Assembly (NCBI GenBank): GCA_013339765.2
Contig: CM023457.1
Coordinates: forward strand, 49,811,745-49,875,744
DNA: 64,000 nucleotides
Direction: 5' to 3'
Origin: Haemaphysalis longicornis
Taxonomy: Eukaryota > Arthropoda > Arachnida > Ixodida > Ixodidae
Shown here: positions 26,701 through 41,700 of the stretch, piece after piece
How positions within the stretch are numbered: the stretch's first letter is position 1
How the letters are laid out: each line of letters opens with the position of its first letter
The notes under the pieces: generated by a model
Databases searched by the model: none
What the model saw: only the letters and a program-made list of their open reading frames with translations
Told to the model about the DNA's origin: nothing
Position numbers and translations under genes: made by a program

Positions 26701-29700
26701 GGTGCGGCAAATGGCAAGTGGCAGCCCGGCAGCAGAGCACGAAGCCAGTGTACAGCGGTACTGGCTTCCGTGAAAACGGAGCAAACAAAGCTCGCCTGTT
26801 TTTTTTTTAATTCCACGTTGACCACCAAACGAGGAGTCTTTTTTTCGAAATGAACCTAATACACAAACCAAAACTAGGTCAGTCAGATGAAAGTGCGCTG
26901 CCAAGAAAATCCCGGCAACTTTCCCCTTAAAACATTTGGCAAATAAATAGTTGAGACAATTCACTGCATACGTCTACGCAGATCTTAATTCGTATGGAAA
27001 ATGAGCCAGACCCTGCTGTGGCATGGATCAAAATGAGCCAAAATCATTTTCCCAATGGTATTCCGCGTTTTGTGTGACTGTTCGGGCTGTTTTTGGATCA
27101 ATTTTTTTTGTTTGTTTTTGAGAGCTGGCTTATGAGTTCAGAGGGAAATGAGGAGATCGGCAAATTATCTGTAGCCACACGTCTGCGATATCGTGAACGG
27201 AAGTGAAAGAACTGAAACTGAGATATATGCTACCGTCATTTTATCTCGTCTCCCTCGTCCTTTCGGAGTAAATCTGGTTATTATTATTATTACTCCCATA
27301 TTTCCCATTTACGTGCCTAACAAATTACTGTCGCTTACAAGCCATGGCAGGCCATGGAAGATATGAGCAGGCTTCTTGCGAAGCGTTTTGGAAATTTATA
27401 GCAAGGCAATGATGACCTTCATGCGTGTCTTCAGGCGTGCCCAAAAAAGTACCCTATGGAACCATTCAAAAAGAGCTGCTAAGGCCAAGAGGACTCACCG
27501 GCTCTTCATGTACAGTTTTTCTGTTCTTGAAGCTCTGTTGCATGTTTATTGCCTTTTTTTGCTTAAAACTCTACCGTACCATTCTTGAAAGTCAGGTTGC
27601 AATAAAGTTTTCATAAGAATGCCGCACCAACTTGTCTGTTTCAACTGAGTACGAGCCAAATTCGAACTTATCCTGATATTTCTCAAATTCTCCCCATAAT
27701 TCTTAATTACTTGTCGCTATAGATTTCCCCTAGGTGACATGTGAAACATGTCATTTAATATATTTGACAGCACTGCATTTAGGTCCGGTTCCAAACTTTC
27801 CTTTTTTTCCCCCTCAAATTCTCCTTAGGTGGATTTGGCTCATTTAAAAAGAAACGCCTCAAATAGCTACCAAGCACAGAATTCATATGGCGGCGCTTTA
27901 GAATGTGTGCCAGGGGAGAAGAGAGGTGGCACGGGGAAGGAGCGGTATGGCCCCAAAATTTCGGGGGGGGGGGGGGGGGAGGGGAGCCCGGGCTCCGGGC
28001 CCCCCTTCCCCTCTGGGTACGTCCCTGGTGGGGACTTTTAAAAGGCAGGGCAATGTTTGTAAACGGTGCCTCGCTTTTGTCACGCTTCCCGTGAGACGCT
28101 GTTCGGTGTAACGGGAGGGCTTCGCTAGACGAAATACACTTAAACCTGGACGTAAGGAAGTTGACAAAAATTTCCCAGTTTTCGTTACATACAGGTTTTC
28201 TTTTCATGCAGGTTTCGAGCTGAGGGTCGCGGGAATAAACAGAAACGAATTAAAAATGCTACAGATCAGTGATGCTAAACTCACCCTTCATGGATTTCAC
28301 TCACAGCTAAAAAGTGCGTGAGTTGCTGCTCCTGCTCTCGCACAAGCTTCGGCACTACACGGCGCTTCAAAGATGCAAGGCCACTTGCCCCTCCTCTCTA
28401 TTGACAGACGTAACATAAGTGTCACTTTTGCCTTTTTGACAGTTTTAGCCTTAATGCGTTACAAGAAGCAGAATTATCCTGAAATGGCGCCTTCTGGCAA
28501 ACTTGGTGCTCTTTACCGCACTCAATATTGTTGAGAGGCTGCTAGCTGGGATACAACACCTGGCGGCAACATTCTTCTTTCTCGCCAGCGGAGACAACCT
28601 TTATAAAATTGTTTGCGCTTCTTGAAAAGACAAAACGTTACATTTTCTCGCAGAAGTACTCATCACCGACGAACCGGTATAAAGGTAGAAGTTGAGACGA
28701 GCGACTACACGCTGACAAAAGGGCCTAGCACCTCCCGTCCGGAACCGAAACCGCTCTCCTCCTGGAAACGCACGATAGTTTGCGGTGCGGGCAGTAAATA
28801 AATAAATAATGATAAAACCGTGAAGGGAGTTACTCTTGATAGCTGGTGTGGGGGTCACAATACACAACTGGAACCACAAGTGACGGCTACATTAGCCACG
28901 GCAAGCTGCTAGCCACCTCCGTTCATCATCATCGTCGTTGTCATTATCATCATCCTGACGTTTCGTGTTTAGGCAATTCCAGATGTTTTTACCGCTGCTA
29001 GCTCTTTAGGGTAGGGCTAGTATACGGTAAATTAGTTCATTTCTCCTTCCGATTTTTGATAGAAAAATGCAAAAAACAATGAGTGATCAGCTCGCCGACT
29101 TCGTTACATCAAGATTAACAATTCAAAATGCATTCAAAATTGCATATTCAACCAAGGTGTTGTTTTTTGTAACATTCCCCTCTCTTTTTCTTCTTTTTTC
29201 TCTTGCTGTCGATTATTTTTTTAATTTTGCAGCTGCTTTCTAGTGTACATTTTGTGTATATTTAATAAATCTCGCCCCTACCCTCTTCAAAGTACCTCAA
29301 TGTACCCTGGTGGTACTATCAATAAATAAATAAATAAACCGCCGTGACGTTTCGTTACAGAGAGGTCGCAAACACACGGGCTTCAATGGGGGTTGCAATG
29401 AGGTATTGAAGAGCTTCGTTAACTAAAGAAATTATTTTCATCCAGGTGTGACTGTATTTGCCATTGTTCCGCTCTTCCCGGGGAAATCTTTCCTCGCACC
29501 TCTCGATGTCGCCCGTCGAGGCACGTCGTTTGGATAACTCCGTGTACCCTTTCTGTTTGTGCAAACAAATAGTGTTTTTTCTATATGGGTGAGAGTAGTG
29601 CAAAGACATATTTTCATCCCAATATATACGAGAGAGAAATGTGCTGCTTCAATCGTGCGCCCTCAAGATCACCAACATGGCATAAAGAAGCGTTCCTCTT

Positions 29701-32700
29701 TATCTTGTCTTGGCTACACGGCTTCTTGTTGCTCATGGAGACAAAAACAACAAATTAGATAACATTTTTTTTGTTCTCGTCTTGCATTGATGTTTAAAAC
29801 ATTTGAGACATCTTTTGAGGCTACACTCTCATGAATAAGCTTAAAGAATCTTCAAAAACTTTACCTCCTCTTGATAAAAAAGGTTGAGGGAAACGCAAAG
29901 GACTTCGATTACCAGAACTGTGTCGATAGTGCGTCAAAACCTTCGCTAAACGTTCATCACACCTTCACTGAAAGTCCGTCCAATAGATCTTTAAACCTTA
30001 AAAGTCCGAAATCGCAAAGAAAGAACCCATACTGAACATTTTTCGCGCACTAAGAAAACACTTCTACAAACGATCTGAATATGAATCGATGAGTGATGCG
30101 CGTAATGTCTTAGCTACAATTGCTCCTTTTCGCGATTTTCAAGCAACCGTGTTGACAGAATAGAGGCCAGGTTTCACGCACGCGCTGTGTTTCCGGAGAT
30201 CGTATCGGAGCTTTTTGGTCGACCGATCGGTCTATGTGTAAATGCATTAGTTTTCTACATGACACCATTGGTCCCACTAAGAAAGCTTTCGCCGTAACAA
30301 TTGCATTGTGGTTTCTTGTACCCACAGACAAACATTCAGTGTGTTCATGGCCAACGTCAAGTAAAGATGGAACGGTTCTGTGCGGTACATGAGGCATGCT
30401 CGGTAAAGCATGGTTGGCCTGGACACTATTGCCATATGTCTCTCCAGTGGATATTTGTATAAAATTTTAGGGTACAGGTGGAGATCGGTGGCTGTGCAGG
30501 AGAATGGCAATTTTAACAGGAAGTTGGGGTGTCGGGTTATGCCAAAACATCATGCTAGGAAAAAAAAGTCAATGAGGTCTATGTGCTGGCTAGGGAAGAC
30601 TTAGTGGTCATGGTGCAGCAGTTACACGTAAGCATCACGAGACGAGAGTCCGTCTACGGCCGCCCTCACGCTACATAGAACGTACCAGCGAGCATTCAGC
30701 TACATTGACATTTACTGCCATTATCGCCCCAAAATACTGGAGCAAAAAAATGAAATAAGCTCATACTAGCGTGTAAGACCTGAAGGTAGCGAAGCTGTCC
30801 CCTACCTTCATGACCGCGACGAAGGTTTGTCTACGATAGCATCCAATTGCTGCTACTCTGGTGCCACATCGAGCTTTGCTCCACCATTGTTGCCATAGGT
30901 GTGAGCTTTCATTTTTTTTTTCGAAGCGATAATAATCGGACACAACCTTGGAGGGGCATACGCTACGACGCGTCTTTCTCATTCTGAGCAACTGTTGCCA
31001 CGATTACGGCGAACGCTGGAGTTTCTTTTGGCAATGTTGGCCCATATCCCTAAGTGGATATGCTTGGCTTGAAAAACGTGTGCCGGGGTGTGCTGGGTGT
31101 TCGTCGCGAGGCGCGCGCATGCGAGCGCAAGGCGCTTTTTTAGCTTTGCTAACTGCCGCGAGGCCCGCGCTAACGTGCGTGCGCTCGTCAATTTCATGGT
31201 ATTTGGAAATGCAGACGGGAAAAATTATGATTCGCTAAACGGCTTTGCTGTTAACGAAAGAGAGATTATCTAGCCTCCAAGAAAGATAGAAAATGTGAAA
31301 CCACATCACGGGAAGCGCACCGGGTCATTAGGGCAAAGCAAAACCACTGCTTAATTTTATGCCGGAACTAAGACGTTTCATTACAGATAATATTTTCTCT
31401 TCACGCCTGTCCATGTTTGTTTTATCAGTACTCCCTCTGTAAACAGAAAGCCAAGGTTTCATTTTCAGAACCGTGCCAACTATTTCACAGATATTCCACC
31501 CCGCCGAAGTACTTAACTGCAATAGTAATGCGTGCGGCACATAAAAAAGCTGTACCGGGCCGTGGTAACCTCGAAAAGAAAATGTCGAAGAAGTAAACCG
31601 ATATTAAAGGGTTTTAGCCCACCGTTTTCGACGGTGCGCTCCGGTATCGGCGGCCCGCTCGGCGACACCGGAGCCAATAGAGAGTTTTAGCAAACCGTTT
31701 TCGACGGTCCGCTCCGGTATCGGCGGCACGGCCAGCGCAACCGGAGCCAATGCTGTTCGCGGCCAAGCGCGCCACGCATGCGCAATGGCGCTCCCGCTTG
31801 CTACCGGAGCGGAGCGGACCGTGAAAAACGGTCAGCTAAAACTCTCTAATGCCATTGGCGTTCCAGAGCGCCACGCCTGCGCAGTGGCGCTCGCGCTTGC
31901 TATCGGAGCGGAGCGGCACGTGAAAAACCGTCAGCGAAAACTCGCTAATGAAAAAAGGAGACATGCCAGGTTCCTGAACGCAGGGTGCTGCCGCAATCAC
32001 AACGTAACTACAGGTGTGTTTAAAGCGAAGCTTTTTCCGCCTCACTAATGGCAGAAATGGCGACCGTCCCGTCGTCAAAACACACTACAGCAAAGCTGAC
32101 TTTGTATAATAGGTTTTTCAAGGCAATGATGATGGCCAGCGGAGGCACATGAAGCGCATGAGTTTGGATTCTCGTGTGAGTTTGAACTGAATTCAGTCCT
32201 CATACGACAACTGAAGAATGAGTCATAAGGAAGTTTCGCATTCAACTGTCGTCGTGTTAAGACGGCGGGGAGCATGATTTTTTAGCAGCGGAGCTCTCTT
32301 CCGTCTGTGCGGATTGTTGAAAGGAAATACCGCCGGCCAAGTGGAGAGGGGGAAAATGCGAGGAAAAGAAATGTGAGAGTAATGGCGAGGACGCAAGAGG
32401 CCCCCGAGCAAGTGTCGGGGGTGCGCGCATCGTGACAACGGGGTTGGGGAGGTCCCGGGAATCGCATCCGATGTGATTCCCAAGACTTCCCCAACACGGG
32501 AAACCAATAGGAATGCTGGGACGTTTACGCCGTGAAACCGTCAACCTAACCTCTGGGCGACCACGACGGGTGCTATGTTAGCAGCGGCGGGAAGCGATAA
32601 CATGACCTGGCCATTGGAAAGACAAGAACACATCCCGTGGTCGGAATATAACATGGGTCGCTCGTATTATGTAACCGGCGTCTATCCGATAACGCGCTAT

Positions 32701-35700
32701 CGTCTCACTCCGGGTGCTCAGCCTTTACTTTGTGATCTTAGCACAGGCGTTGGCTTCTGAACTTACTTTGGCTTCGGACTTTAGCAGTTTGAAGGCTTTA
32801 GAAGGGCGGATTGTGGGCTCTCACTTAACTCAGCTTGCATGGATGAAGCTTCAGTCTAGAACCAATTTTCTATCAGGAAGAATGGAGACCCAAGAAAAGC
32901 CAAGTTAAAGTTAGTGAAGACCACCAGTTCCACCGTTTCCCTGTCTTCGCATCTCAATTGCGATGGCGGCTGATTTTATGTTACCCTAGAATTTGCCCCG
33001 AGAGCACTTTTGGACTGCCCGAAAGCTGCACAAAACTCCTCTGGACAGGCAAATAAAAAAGAACATATGTTATGATGCTTGTGTCCCTCCGTGCACGACA
33101 CTACGAGGAATTATTTTTTTCGAGCCCTAGAAATGACGAGAATGCCCGTGTAGCCACGATCGCTTCCAATTTCATCTTTCTCCGGTTGAAAGACCACCGT
33201 CGAAGCCTTTGTAACCATACAAACGGCGATTTGTGTACTACCCCACTCTTATATTGGGCCTCACGACACCATATAATTTTATATCTCCCCACTGCCACAT
33301 CGTCTACACAGGGTGAGCTGGAACCTACAAAGGACCTGGCCAATGCAACCGACTGCATCGACTGGGGCACACGTCCACTGCGTTGCTTAAGAAACTCTCC
33401 TCTGGAAGTGCTGCTGCGAAAGGCTGCAAGGCTGAAGTTTCGCTTTGCACCAAGCTTGGGAGATCTACGACAGTTCTCAAAAGGACCGACCCTTGAAATA
33501 CCTGAGGTCATTGCTGGCTTCGACATTAACCAGGTAACGGAGGCCACACAGATTCATAGACCTACCTTAAGCCGGTCGTAAAGACCAAATAAGGTTCGGT
33601 TCATAAAAAAAAAGTTTTGCCCAAATATTGGACAACCACTTTATAACAAGCTTCAAATGAATATTGACATATTACGAAAAATAGCTGAAGCAGTGTATAC
33701 ACGGTCTAGAGAGCGGCGGCCTCGGAGGAGACTTGTTGGACGATGTGACGTCCATCGGCATTGCTGTCTTTTTCGGACGCGTTTCTCGCCGTGGCTTTCA
33801 ATGGGTCGGGGCGTATCGTCGAGCGCCGGAGCTGCTTTAAGGATGAATTGTGCAATTAAGTGCAAAGCACTTTAGGTGCTCACCTTGTCGTCGTAACGCC
33901 CTCGCTGGACACAAGTAGAGCGCCACACGGCGTTCCGTCGTAGCGGCAGTCGTCGCGGCGTAACCCAGAGGCCTCAAAAGCCAAACGATTTATATAGTCA
34001 TAAGCGTTCCAAACTCGTGAACAGCAGGCGCTTGTCATACATGTCCGCGTTGCTTAGCACAAAGAAAACTGTAGGTACATTTGTGGCAAAATATACGTAA
34101 TTAACCGGCCGCGCCCGCGTTCATTTAGTTCGGAACGATCGTTGGGTTGGTTTTTACGGTGGTAAGCGAAAAAAATGGCAGTGTAACGTCGGTACGTGTG
34201 GGAGGAAAAACAAACACAAAAAGAGCAGAACTTTCGCTGGGGCAGTTTCAGGCAGGGGTCGCGCGGGCGCTGCTAAGGCGGTAAATTTGAATTGCATTCG
34301 GTGGTAGCAGTGAGCGGATAACTGCGCAACAGCCTAATATGGAGAATCACTATTCTAAACTTCCGAAAGCTTTCAAATGGAGTGGAACGGCTTTAATTGT
34401 TTTTTTTTTCAAGTGTCGCTGTGAACGAGCACTTATCAGAAGCGTACATATTGTGTGCCAAACGTCAGACACTACTTAGTCCTAAAAAATGACCCACAAA
34501 GCTTCTTAAAGCACTGTTCTCACGGGCGCCCATCCCCTAACCCCTCTTCACGCGTTTCATACGGCATTTTATTTCTATTTCCTACGTGCACAGAAACCAT
34601 GCATATCTGGAGCCGCAACCTGCGGCCCGGGGGCCGCAAACGGGGAGGTATTATGCTGTCCCCGGCACGAAGAAGCCAAAGGCCGACATGGCAATTCTAT
34701 CTTCAAATTGGTTTAGACAGGAAGAAAGCAAGATCGCTTCCAGTTTAATTATTGGCATTGATTCCCATCTTCACACTTACCCACATAACGTCTTCACTTC
34801 TTTTCTTTGAACGTACCAGTACAAAAAAATAAAAACTTTTAATCGCCCTGCCCCTATTTGCCGTCCGCACCTTCCGTGTCGCATTCATGCAACTCGCCCT
34901 CCACCTCAAAAGGTTGCTGATGCCTGTTATGAATGAAACGGCGTTGAGCCGCTGGTTGCCATACTTTCATATTATAAGAATGTGGAGATTCGTTCGCACA
35001 GGGATTATTAAAAGAGTGTGGAATAGCATCGAAGCTGCAGCCTCCGGTGAAAGGCAACTGACGCTACGGCGTAGCTCTGGTTGCGCCAACTTCCGTAGTA
35101 TACAGCCCTGCAGTACGACGAAACACATGCAATGCTTACTAAAGCCGCGGTTTCTGCACTCGTCACGACGAAAAAAGATGCGTTAGCTGCAGCGGTGAAC
35201 GGCGAGGCTCCGGGGACGCTGGCGGTGCGCCAAAATGCGTTTGGTTCACTTTGAGTGATGTTTTAGCTGACCGCTTTTCACGGCCCGCTCCCTCCGATAG
35301 CAAGTGGAAGCGCCATTGCGCATGCGTGTCGGGCTTGGCCGCGAACGCCATTGCCTCCGGTGCGCTGAGCGGGCCGCCGGCACCGGTGCGTATCGTCGCA
35401 AACGGTCAGCTAAGACTCAAAGCCGATATGCGCTTGCGAAGACGAGAAAAAGAATCTGAGTCACTGCTCTGATCTACCTGCTTAACTCTTTTGTTACTGC
35501 GGAAAAACGGCCCATTTTGAGCGCGTTCACAAGTCCATTATGTTTTCTCTTGAGCTAGTGGACACATTTAGCCTTGCTCTACATGAAATTGTAGCTTATA
35601 AATTGCCCCTCCAAACACATAACAGCAGTTTTGTGAAAGGTGCAGTAATTAACAGTTTATTTTTCAAATAAGCAGAAACATTCCACGAAAAAGTATCAAC

Positions 35701-38700
35701 GCAACGTATATAGGCGACTGAATTAAGCCTAAAAATTATTTTAGGATGATAGTATATAAAAATTGTTCCTACGGTACTAGTCTATGACTCAATATATAAA
35801 TCAATGCTGTACAGCAGGTTTTCGATCTTTGCGGGCCCGTTAACTTAGCGGAACTTACAGCTGTGCTAAACCTTGAAGCCACTCCAAGGTAAGTCGCTCT
35901 CTCTAAATGTGCATCCATGCATACTTTTTTGTGTTCTCACACAAACTCCTTATCAGTTCAGTGGTATAAGACAAGAAAAAAAAAAAACCAGTGCTCCTGA
36001 GAAGCATCGCGACATCGTTCCAGTAGCGCTAATCTGACACGAGCGCTAGGCTATCTTTAAGGTGATAACACGATACAGCGCGGTGCATTTGACAAAATAT
36101 CCCTAACCTACGTTGTCCAGACCCTACACGTCAAAGTAAAACCGCAGTCGTCAGATAGGGAGTACGTTTTGTTTATAAATACAGCGCGAAGTGAAAAACG
36201 AACCTATCTGCCAGCATTTGTCGAAGTCTGAGGCATTAGAGTTGGAGCGTCCTCATCAGAACAAAAATCTAACGAATCCACATCGTTGGTGGAGTAACCC
36301 CTCCTGCTGAGGTAGCAAAAATCAGCTGCAGCATCCGCCGAAGTCCCCGTCACAGATGTCCGCTTTTGCGGAGAGTGCCGTGAAGCGGACGCCATTCTCA
36401 TACAACTCGCCGAAATCGCGGGTTCAACTTTCACTCTTGGCACCGTCTCTGCACGTGAAATGTCAACAAAACAGAATTAAATCGAAAAAGGAGTTGTCAA
36501 TACATACGCCAGATGGTGCTAGTTGTCTGCAAGACACCGTCTTTAGCTCTCGCGGGACGTTTAAAATCATCGGAACTCCGTGTCCGCTGGCCTATGGTGC
36601 CGTTTCGTTTGGTTTCGTTATGGCTAATTCATTTCGTCGCGACCTCACGCACGCAACGCGTACACACACCCGGAGGCATGCTTCGGAACAAGCGTGCGAA
36701 TGCAGATTGGTGTGACATACACTAGGCTTGCCAGCAGCCTACCGTTACGGTCTCGAATATTCACCGTTGCCGATGTTCTTGGAACGAAATTATTCCGTTG
36801 GAGAATGGCGATCCAGTGACGCCTGGTCTCCGCGTCACGCCCACTGTGCCGAAAGTGGTGCATTGCGAAAGGTCATACACACGGACAGTCTTTGTGAAGT
36901 TGCGGCCAATGCTACTCACATGGCGATTCGCCCCACAACGATCACAGCTGGTACATCCGACTACGACAGAAGTTTTTCCCAGCGACTTCCACATTTTTTG
37001 ACTGCGCCCTTCGCTGAACAGCATGGTAGCCTAAAGCGTGAACCGCATGGAGCCTTTTTGCACGCGATTCGTGCGTGTGGGGGTGGCGCGCGCGATATTT
37101 TCACGCCCGCGTCCACGATATCGCGCCCTCGGCAGCTCCCACCTCAGCACGTAACACGCGTAACACGCGCGACAGTGGGGTAGCCCGCCGAATTGCGCCA
37201 ATGGGGAGGCGCGGTCTTCATGGTGGCCGTTTGAAAATGTACTGGACAGCCGGCTGGCCCCGCCGGACATGTTTAGGCTTAACACGGGTGCGGATTTTTT
37301 GATTGGCGCTTTTCCTTGCTGCCCAGACGATGCTTTACAGTATCGTTTGCGCCTACATTATCAGCTCGTTTACTGCAGAAGCAACTTCAATTGATCCTTG
37401 AGTGGCATCTTGAAGGGCGGTGAAAAGCGGGGGGTCGAGCTCCGCGCCCCACTTCGCGGCCGCCTTGCTGTCACCACCTGCCGCCCCTCCGCGCCGCGTG
37501 CAGCATGCAGGAAGTATTCGGGGCAGCATCACCGTGCCGGTGTCGTGCGCGGCGTGTTTTCGCGAGCTGCAAACGCACCATGCGGTTCACGCTTAACGCG
37601 GAAGCCGAAACCACACCGTGTTAAACGGACGTAATGGCGAGTGCATCGCTAGCTTCCCTTGTTGAAGGTCAGCCCAAGTCGTCGCTGTAAATGGTCTATA
37701 ACCTATAGATATTCAGCCCTAGTCCCATTCTGGCGAAGCATCTCCGACGTCAGAGAATCTTGTCTGTGCGAGAGAGGCGAACGATTAAAGCGACTGCAAA
37801 TCGGCTGTGCTATGATTTGGCGCCTCATTTCGTTCGCTCGTGCCTCTTAAATGTTTTACAGTACGTCACTGTAGCGCGAAATTATGGGAATTTGTAATTT
37901 CTTCTATTTTGTATGTCCCAGTGGTTGAAAAAGCAGTAAGAGAGTTAAAGAAGGCTAGATCTCTCAATGTGGCATTCATGGCCTCTTTATTGCACCAGTA
38001 GTGTTATTCTCCAGTACTGTAACCAGTCGAAGGGCCGCCGCTTGTATTGTACAGCAATTATTACCCGCTGCTGATACGTAATAAACGCGTAAAACTTCAG
38101 CAAACCTGGAAGTGTCGTTTTTAATGTGGATGTTATAAAATTTCAACGAATAAAATATCGCGGGCTGTTGTGGGCGTATTTAAATTCCTAAATATGAGAA
38201 ATTTCGTCTCCTGGTGCAGTCTGAGTACCCTCTCAACGTATCTCAAATCGGAAGAATATTAGCTCGTATACAGGGTGTCCCAGCTATCATGCGCCAAGAT
38301 TTTTAAAAAGAGCAATAGCGTTGCTCGAACGAAACCTAGCTAATAATGTTTCCAGAAAAGTGGACCAGCGGCCCGTAATTTTTTCGTTAATAAGATTTAA
38401 GTAATTATACTTGTTTATCTAACTCGACAAGTATGGCCGTAATCATTGAAGTGACAATGAAACACCCGCCGGTGCTCACGAGAGAAATGTATTTGCGGCA
38501 TTTTCATCGACGAACTAATTGCCTACTCATTTATTCTGCCCGATAAAGAAACTCCGAGAAACATAAAAAATTCCACCTGAGGGCGCTTCCGTGCGCAATA
38601 GGGGACCTCGATTCACGCGTCCGGCGATGGAATCGATCACAAGCCAGCGGCCTCAAATAAGCTTATTCAAACCAACTGCTTTGCGCGTCAGAGGTCCGAA

Positions 38701-41700
38701 AAGACATCGCATCACCATGATAAGGGCATGCATGGAAGGAGCACCAACAGCAAGTGTCGCTGGACGCGTGTAGGAGATAAGCAACACACTCGGTGGCGAT
38801 TTCTTCCTTGTTTATTTTCTTTATTTCATTCTGGCTAACTCAGACGCAGCCTCTTTATGGGCATTGCTTTACGATGCGCGCGAGAGCGCTGTCACGTGGT
38901 ATTTTTCATATTTCGCGGGGTTTCTACGTAAGTCAGAATAAATAGGTACCCCATAAGTTCGCTGCTTTAAAAAAAAAGACCGAAGCTGGATTCCTCTCGT
39001 GGGTATATTCGTGCCTCATTTACACTTCAATGATTAGGGCGGCACTTCTCGAGTTTGTGGGGACCAGGGTTCTTACGGCGGCCTAGCTCGATCCTCGAGA
39101 TTCGGCCGCAAGGCTAGCTCCGCTGAACACCGCCACGGATCGCCAACTTGGCGTAGCGGCAGCGAACAGCAAGGAACACAGGACACGGAATTCGCCCACT
39201 CGACGTTTATTGCGATGCAATAAAGGGTACGTCGGGCGCGTCGTTCTACACCGCCAAGACCACCTTAGCCAGGGCGGGAGAGACAGGCGCGAGGGCGGAC
39301 AAAGGCAGGCCAAAAAGGAGCGAGTCGTACTTACGGCCGCTCCCGACGATGGTTCGCATCCAAAAAAGGGCCTACCTCCGTCGCCCGCCCCGGACCAGCC
39401 CACCGGAGCTTCCGGGCAAACCTGTCACGTGAGGGGGTCAGCCGCGCTCCCTCGCTCTCACGGGCATCCTCCCGGAGGGGGAAGCGCGCGACCGCGAAGA
39501 GAGAGGTACCACCCCTCTCGCCTCCACGGCGGGCCGAGAGGGATAGGAAAGATGGCGGAGCTCCGCAATTCCCCCATCCCTCCCCCCTTTGACCAAAGCC
39601 GCTCGACCTCGAGGGCTCTGGCGAACGGTGACCTCACCGTTCAGCGCCTGGAGAATTCGTCTAGCAGCTTCAGCAGGTCCCGGGTCGGCCCCTGGTCCTC
39701 CATGCCCTGCTACATGGGGGTCGCTGCCGCCGGATCCCCCACCCGCCCGCGGCTCGAGAACGGAGGCAAGGCCTCCCTCCGAAGGCCCCATGAACCCAGC
39801 CGCCTCGGCTGCAGGAGCCGCGTGGGCAGGGCTGTCAGCCCCCGGAAGCGCCTCCGCCCGCAGCGCCGATCCCGAGTAGGGAAGCCCACTTGGGCATGCG
39901 TTCGCCGGCCGGTCACCTGAACGGTTTGTTGTGTGCACTGCGCGCGGGGCTGGCAGAACCTCTGGCCGTATCGCCTCAGCGTTGAGCAACCCACACGAGT
40001 AGGGGTCCAGCGCTCGTTCCTCGAGATCGAGCGTTTCTCGCTGGCTGGGTATCAACGTAGAGCCGTCCTCGACTTGTCCGCTGCCCGTAACCCCGCGCCA
40101 AGCACAGCTTGGTTTCAGTGTTTCCACTGGAGGCGGCGGTGGCCGATACGCGAGTGCAGCCGCAATTGCTGCTTGCACACGACGAGCTTCGGCCGCCAGC
40201 TCGTTGAGATCCCTGCACCTGCAGTTCCTCAAGTACAAGGCAAAGCTGGGGTGGCATTGCCTGATGACCAGATCGACCCGCTCCGAGTTCGGGGCATGTG
40301 GGTCGGCGTACTCGTAAAGCTCCTGCATCGCACGGACATACTCGATCATCGATTCGTCCGGAGCTTGGGTGCGCATTTCCAACTCTCTACGCATCCGCGG
40401 GAGGTAGTCGACGGGCAGAAATTCTTCCCTGAACATCGTTCGGAAGTCGTCCATCGTGCGCGCCGTATGGCCTATCACTCGATACCACCGGGCGGCATGG
40501 TCGACTAGGGCTGCGGGCAGAACTCTGTGCAGCACCTCGCTCTCGCTGATGCCGCTCGCCTGCTCGTAACGGTTCAGAGCCAGCAGGAAAGCTTTCGCGC
40601 TCACTTGATCGCTGTAACCGCTATACGTCGGCATCGGTAGCTGCACCCTGGGAGCGGGTGAGCGCGCCGCCCGCAACACTTGCTGCATGGCTCTTGCGAG
40701 AGCATTCGCGATGGGAGATGCATCCACAGTCATTCCTTCGCTTACGGGCGCCTGCGTGCTCACTTGCACGAGAGGCGCGCCGCATGGGGCTTCAGCATCT
40801 GCGTAGGCCCGGTGCATGGTGGTTGAAAGCGCGGCGTCACCTGACGTAGAGCGCTCGCGGAATTCGGAACTTTCCGAAATTTTCGTTGCCGCGCAAGCCA
40901 CAGCATCTGCGTAGGCCCGGTGCATGGTGGTTGAAAGCGCGGCGTCACCTGACGTATAGCGCTCGCGGAATTCGGAACTTTCTGAAATTCTCGTTGGTGC
41001 GCAAGCCGCACTCGCGGTTGCGTAGGGGCCGTGGAGTAGGGGGACCCGAGCCGCTCCTGCGGCTGCGGTGGGCGCTGTTGATGCAGAGCATCGCGGGACC
41101 TCCCGGGCATGATCACAAAGGTCGGCCAACAGCATCAGATCCACCAACTCATAATCCTGTGCCATGTTCCTCGGAGCTAGCGAACCTCGAATTCACTGGA
41201 AAACGAGCCCCACGTTGGGCGCCAAAAAATGTGGGGACCAGGGTTCTTACGGCGGCCTAGCTCGATCCTCGAGATTCAGCCGCAAGGCTAGCTCCGCTGA
41301 ACACCGCCACGGATCGCCAACTTGGCGTAGCGGCAGGGAACAGCAAGGAACACAGGACACAGAATTCGCCCACTCGAAGTTTATTGCGATGCAATAAAGG
41401 GTACGTCGGGCGCGTCGTTCTACACCGCCAAGACCACCTTAGCCAGGGCGGGAGAGACAGGCGCAGGGCGGACAAAGGCAGGCCAAAAAGGAGCGAGTCG
41501 TACTTACGGCCGCTCCCGACGATGGTTCGCATCCAAAAAAGGGCCTACCTCCGTCGACCGCCCCGGACCAGACCGCTGGAGCTTCCGGGCAAACCTGTCA
41601 CGTGAGGGGGTCGGCCGCGCTCCCTCGCTCTCACGGGCATCCTCCCGGAGGGGGAAGCGCGCGACCGCGAAGAGAGAGGTACCATTCCTCTCGCCTCCGC

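Larger units (their letters stand above)
23627..33311 (+). other. 9.7 kb intron, repeat-rich, no other gene seen
   Basis: Contains a possible RTE-type LINE tail at about 24150-24240, a G17 homopolymer repeat at 27850-28100, AATA simple repeats at 28795-28810 and 29318-29338, and nested MITEs at 31605-31950. Open frames at 25369-25908 (plus) and 25972-26625 (minus) are long but match no family I can name. Confidence 0.45.

Noticed and set aside
39210..40508. Long plus-strand frames across the LTR element
   Set aside because: They lie opposite the minus-strand gag and have no gag, pol or other motifs; GC-rich shadow frames.
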